Of a stretch of DNA of 64,000 nt, positions 60,253 to 64,000 are shown piece after piece. Location of the stretch: contig NC_080572.1 of assembly GCF_030247185.1 (NCBI RefSeq), positions 126,048,405 to 126,112,404 of the forward strand, given 5' to 3'. Below the pieces are notes generated by a model. The model worked only from the letters and a program-made list of their open reading frames with translations. It searched no databases and was not told the origin of the DNA. Both the position numbers and the translations under genes were made by a program. The stretch comes from Malaya genurostris. Taxonomy: Eukaryota; Arthropoda; Insecta; Diptera; Culicidae. Each line of letters opens with the position of its first letter. Position 1 is the first letter of the stretch.

Positions 60253-61112
60253 TGTTGTAATTAAATGAGAATATATTGAAATATCTTTCGTTCACATTCA
60301 CTTCTCAAAACGTAGTACAGTATGTTTCCTTTCTCCACTTGATTTCCACCGTGTAGTGACACCGGTAATAAGGGCCTCTATAAATTACTAAACCGCTGAA
60401 ACGTTTTCATCTGGATTCATTGAATAAGACAGTAATGGAAAATTGACGAAAATCACCAGTCGTTCCACAATAATCAAACGAGAAAGTAAACAAAAAGAAA
60501 CTTTCATTTCATCACACACCCAATTGCATTTTTACACACGCTTTTCTGTACGACTTTAATGAGACTTTTTCGTATGGTTCTTCAAAAAATACCGCCCTTA
60601 TTCTGAATAACGACGTATTGATTTTTCGATTGTATATGGTTCGATCGAATCCTAGCACCTTTGATTTTGCTAGCATTATTAAGAATACAAATGAAATACA
60701 ATCGTAAAATTGATACGACATTATTCAGAAAAAGGGCGTACATGAATTGTACTTAAGCATACCAATCAAAAATAAAACTTAGAAAAATCGGAACTATAAA
60801 TTTTTGCACGGCTTCTTGGAATAACAATTTGTTGCATCAATTTTCGTATTCCCCGTGTAAAAAAGATCCAATATTAATCAAAATTTTTGTGCCAGTCTTT
60901 GAATGATCACTGCCACTGAAAGATCGCTATATGTGACCGTCTAATACGACCGAAAAGACAGCGCTATTGCTAACAAAAATATTCAAGTGGAGTAAGAGTT
61001 ACACCTGATTTTCGGTACATATTTGCAAACCCCAGATGTGTCAAACCCGTTTATTTACAAATGATTTTATAATGTAAGCAAACATTGACATTGTTTTAGA
61101 TTAATTCAAATA
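60253..61112. other. Intergenic region between convergent genes, with MITE half-copy
   Basis: The stretch 60,295-60,376 ends TAGTGACACCGGTAATAAGG and matches the right end of the MITE at 17,022-17,344. Its left end is missing. The rest has no gene. The NSRP1 poly(A) signal AATAAA lies at 61,050-61,055 on the minus strand. Confidence 0.6.
61050..61055 (-). terminator. Poly(A) signal of the NSRP1 homologue
   Basis: AATAAA on the minus strand, about 58 nt past the TAA stop. Confidence 0.65.
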
Positions 61113-62322
61113 TTAACCCGACTCTCGAGATGCCTTTCGTTCGTAATACCGTTGCAAAGCTGAATCAAAAACAGCTCCAACTGTTCGTTTTTTCCAAATA
61201 TCAATTTTGAGTTTCCTTTCCTTCAATTCTGTTTTCGTTTCGTTGCAAACTTCAGATTTAATACCGGCAGATTCATTCGGAATATTGGACTGATCTACCT
61301 CTACTCCATTTGAAGGTTGCTTGGTTTCATTGTGGTCTTTTTTCGTCGGTGTCATTTCAGCGCTTTCGGTCTCCTTTTCGTTGACTTTTTCATTATGATT
61401 ATCGTCGTCGCTGTCCTCATTCTCGCTACTGTTGCTGTGAGAATCAATACTGAAATCTGAATCAGCGTCCAAATTAGACTGTAAATGAACTTTTTTTGAT
61501 AAATCATTTTTTTCGTCGTCAAGATTTCCTTCCTCATCTGAATGCCGCTTGCGATATCGCCTTGAATGGCAAGTACCAACCTGTTTATCTTTAATAAAAT
61601 TTTGTTCAGTATTCTCATCTGATATTTGAGGTTGATCCTTTGTTTCCTCAACATTACCAGTATCACATTGGTTCTTCTCATCATCGTTAACTTCTTTTTT
61701 TGAACCAGTTTCACCAATTTTCTGTGAATAAATATGTCGGTAAAATCCCCCCAAATCACTTTGTTTTGTAACGTCCGCAATGCTCTCTAGATACTCTTCG
61801 CGTTTCTCCTCTTCATCTGCTTTTTTCATCTCCTCCAGCTTTGTCCGATAGGCAGAAGTAACAAATGATTCCTTATCTTTGTACATTTCGCCTTCCGCCT
61901 CGCGCTCTTTCTGTACCTGGCGTTCGATACGTCTCTCAAGATCCTTTTTACGTTTCTCAGCAGTTTCGAGCAATTTGTTAATATATTTCGGCTTTCGATC
62001 CTCTTTTGATTTATCGGTTTTTGCTTCTTTTCGTTTATTATCCATTTCGTCGTACAACTCATCATACTGATATATCGTTGGATCTTCGGCAAGTGCTCTC
62101 TCTTGGACGACTCTGATTTGGCGTTTTTGACTTTCACCGAGTTCTGCATTTATCGTCCGTTTTTGGTCTTGAGAATCCGAATCAGATTCACTGTCGAACA
62201 CAGCAAGCTTTTTCGCTATCTTCCCCTTGTTAATCTTTGGATCAATTAATCCATACCTGCGTAAAGTGTTGTATTATTGAAACTGCAAAAATATAAAACA
62301 ATCATGCATACTGTTTCGACAT
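61113..62322 (-). CDS. NSRP1: Nuclear speckle splicing regulatory protein 1 homologue, two exons
   Basis: A nuclear RNA-binding regulator of alternative splicing. The long exon is 62,256-61,113. Its open frame upstream of FDSESDSDSQ is completed by a tiny exon at 62,322-62,312 (ATGTCGAAACA) across a 55-nt GT-AG intron, giving MSKQYGLIDPKINKGKIAKK and 384 aa. That conserved N terminus supports the tiny exon. The family's coiled-coil domain (residues ~50-180) has AEDPTIYQYDELYDEM, KPKYINKLLETAEKRKKD and EGEMYKDKESFVTSAYRTKL. A long acidic/Ser-rich region and a basic C terminus (WKKRTVGAVFDSALQRYYER) follow. It converges on the NDUFA10 homologue. The usual strong RS repeats of vertebrate NSRP1 are not evident. 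Confidence 0.93.
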
Positions 62323-62463
62323 CGCTCCTGTAGCAGAATTTGTAGAATTTGTTAACTTCAAATGAACTTTCAGAAAATTTTACCGCAGTTTTGATATAAA
62401 CATAGGTACACGGAACTGCAAAACAATCCGACTTTGAGTACTTTCTACTTAACTGCGCGCGGG
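62323..62463. promoter_or_regulatory. Upstream region of the NSRP1 homologue
   Basis: About 140 bp between the start codon and a MITE fragment at 62,464; no clear TATA box. The promoter is probably short or lies within transposon-derived sequence. Inferred from position only. Confidence 0.35.
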
Positions 62464-62504
62464 GTTCTGTTCAGTAACCCAATTTTAGGTAAAGTGGTTC
62501 TATG
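62464..62504 (+). repeat. Fragment of the CACCCAA-end MITE, interrupted by a TIR element
   Basis: GTTCTGTTCAGTAACCCAAT and TTTTAGGTAAAGTGGTTCTA match 46,712-46,746. Homology breaks at TA and resumes as TAGTTTC after 63,888. Confidence 0.6.
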
Positions 62505-62506
62505 TA

Positions 62507-63888
62507 CACTGAGAAAAGAACCATAGTAACCGCAAACTGTTTTTCATTGTCATTTCTACTATACGCTAAAATAGTAGCAAAGAGCATGATATATGACTAT
62601 TCACCATCTGTATTGTATAAATTACTAGACAACAAAGACTACGACTTGACTAAACTATTTGTATTAATGACTTTTCTGGCATGGTCATACTGACAATGGT
62701 AGTCATCTCAAATATAAGAACAAATAGTTAAACTCACAATTTCTAGTAAGGTGAAATTGCTCTTGAGCCATGATATATGAGAAGCGAAATAGTTATTGCT
62801 ACCATGTGAATATGTTCACAGTATAATAATGTTACCATAAATAGATACATGGTTTGATAGACGATTATGAAGTTTGAAAACACTATTCATGTAGTCCATA
62901 TCAACAGAATATATGTAGTAATCACATTATCGTGTATTTTTTGTTTTTTAACCGACTATGTATTTCATTTGTGCTGACTATACAAATTGTCAATAAACGA
63001 ATGTTCTATGTTATTGTCACATAAAGTTACAATATAACAGAAAATTTCGTACGTGGGTAACACATCAGTGATTGATATGAAAAAAATATTTTATATGATG
63101 ACTTTGTGTAATTTGGTAGGTCTTGCAGGTGAGTAAAGTTTGTAGCCTTAATAGTTTCCGTCATTGAAATTCAATTTTTCAACCATTTTTCCGGCAACGG
63201 CTACGTTTTCCAGTGAAATCAACGTCTCGTATACGATTTATTATTCATTATCGGTCGCTGTAGAAATAACATCCAACATATCGCAGGTGGGTAACGAGGT
63301 TTACATCTGGACTTGGCTATTAATTTCTTTCATGCTGCTCATTCCTGCTTCAGGAAAAAAATCACCGGACATCAGAGCCTTTGATCAACTGCTGCTACCA
63401 AACAATGCTCCTCAGTGTCCACGTTGCTATTCAACATTTCACTAGGCATGTCATCATTTAATATGATGTGAAAATAAAATAAAATTCCATGAAACTATTT
63501 TGTTGTTCTTGTTCTAGAATTCAAATTCATAAAACTTTTTAACATTAGCTCATGTTCTGCTGATCTTCAGCATTGTTGAATCAACCACTGCCTTTAGTTT
63601 CGAAATAACTAGAAGTGAAATGTTAAAAATACCATGGCTCTGGTTATAGCGAAAACTACAATGTAAATAAAGATTCGATCATGGTTAGCCTAACCATCTC
63701 AATCGTATTAGTTATTCATACAATATACTGTTCAATATTACTATTCTAGAGCCGATACCATTTATAGTAAACATGAACTTGACTATTGTTGAAATCATCT
63801 GATTTAATAGTCGGCTGAAAACCACTATACTCGCATGGTCAGGTTGGCCCTCTATATAGTAACTGTTACCATAATATTTTTCTGAGTG
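62507..63888. mobile_element. TA-flanked TIR element, copy 2 of the variable-core family
   Basis: Ends CACTGAGAAAAG and, on the other strand, CACTCAGAAAAATATTATGG; TA on both sides (62,505-62,506 and 63,889-63,890). Left and right arms match 42,845-44,462. The core, about 63,130-63,480, is unlike copy 1 and carries a possible two-exon small gene. The undisturbed related site is visible at 46,749-46,750. Confidence 0.8.
63077..63445 (+). CDS. Possible two-exon small secreted or membrane protein inside the TIR element
   Basis: A short frame from 63,077, MKKIFYMMTLCNLVGLA, looks like a signal peptide and ends at a strong donor GCAG/GTGAGT (63,128/63,129). The donor is shared with copy 1. An acceptor CGCTGTAG at 63,263 would join it in frame to EITSNISQVGNEVYIWTWLL and on to a stop at 63,443-63,445 (SPDIRAFDQLL, CPRCYSTFH), giving about 78 aa. 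AATAAAATAAAA lies ~30 bp later. No family is recognised, and the splice is a prediction. A decoy frame with no function is equally possible. Confidence 0.25.
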
Positions 63889-63890
63889 TA

Positions 63891-64000
63891 GTTTCAAAAA
63901 GCGACTCTTGCCCGTGACAATATTATCGTCAATCCAAAGTATTGTCCATATCGTCAATCCAATTGGCTTGGTAACTTGAGTCCACTTTTTTCGAAAACAA
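63891..64000. other. Non-coding end of the window
   Basis: No feature seen; the first bases continue the interrupted MITE fragment. Confidence 0.4.

Overview
The window looks like a piece of a large, AT-rich, repeat-dominated dipteran nuclear genome, most likely a mosquito (Culicidae). The reasons are spliced single-copy insect-type genes, Jockey-clade and Penelope retroelements, mariner, hAT, Transib, pogo-like and P-like DNA transposons, several tRNA-derived SINEs and very long AAT, TATAA and AT microsatellites. The species cannot be read from the sequence.

Two ordinary host genes are clear, both near the right end. A spliced NDUFA10/ND-42 gene (complex I subunit, 402 aa, 58,979-60,252, +) converges on a spliced NSRP1 gene (nuclear speckle splicing regulator, 384 aa, 61,113-62,322, -). 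NSRP1 starts with a coding exon of only 11 nt. Almost everything else is mobile-element sequence, and many elements have exact ends because target-site duplications (TSDs) survive.

1-12 kb: a decayed Transib transposon (391-4,861, 5-bp TSD CGTTG, RSS-heptamer-like end CACAGTG) carries ~163-bp subterminal repeat arrays and a broken RAG1-like transposase. An ORF1-only retroelement interrupts it (2,211-3,387, 13-bp TSD). Next come a small TA-flanked TIR element carrying an MBT-domain exon (5,378-6,263), a pogo-like element (8,347-9,493) and an internally deleted hAT element (10,564-11,325, 8-bp TSD).

12-31 kb: a Jockey 3' fragment with an AAT microsatellite inside its ORF, a TATAA microsatellite, a SINE with an 11-bp TSD, a MITE at 17,022, a hAT-type MITE at 20,898, a head-to-tail pair of a ~1.9-kb non-coding repeat (22.5-26.3 kb), a mariner 3' relic, a second ORF1-only copy, and a foldback element made of short GGCGAAA-type units (29,714-30,346).

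31-58 kb: an AT microsatellite, relics of the dispersed repeats, a tRNA-like SINE, a mariner rearranged into a ~200-bp-arm hairpin (38,030-38,963) next to an inverted copy of the 1.9-kb repeat, a 1.6-kb TIR element (42,845-44,462), a pair of MITEs with 7-bp TSDs (45,933 and 57,458), and a nest in which a full-length Jockey-like element (49,241-53,356, 12-bp TSD) sits in the 3' part of a Penelope-like element (53,561-55,400).

58-64 kb: the two host genes, then a second copy of the 1.6-kb TIR element family (62,507-63,888) with the same arms but a different core.

The two host genes serve unrelated housekeeping functions; the rest is best read as layers of insertions. All family assignments come from motifs, end sequences and TSDs read by eye; no database search was run.
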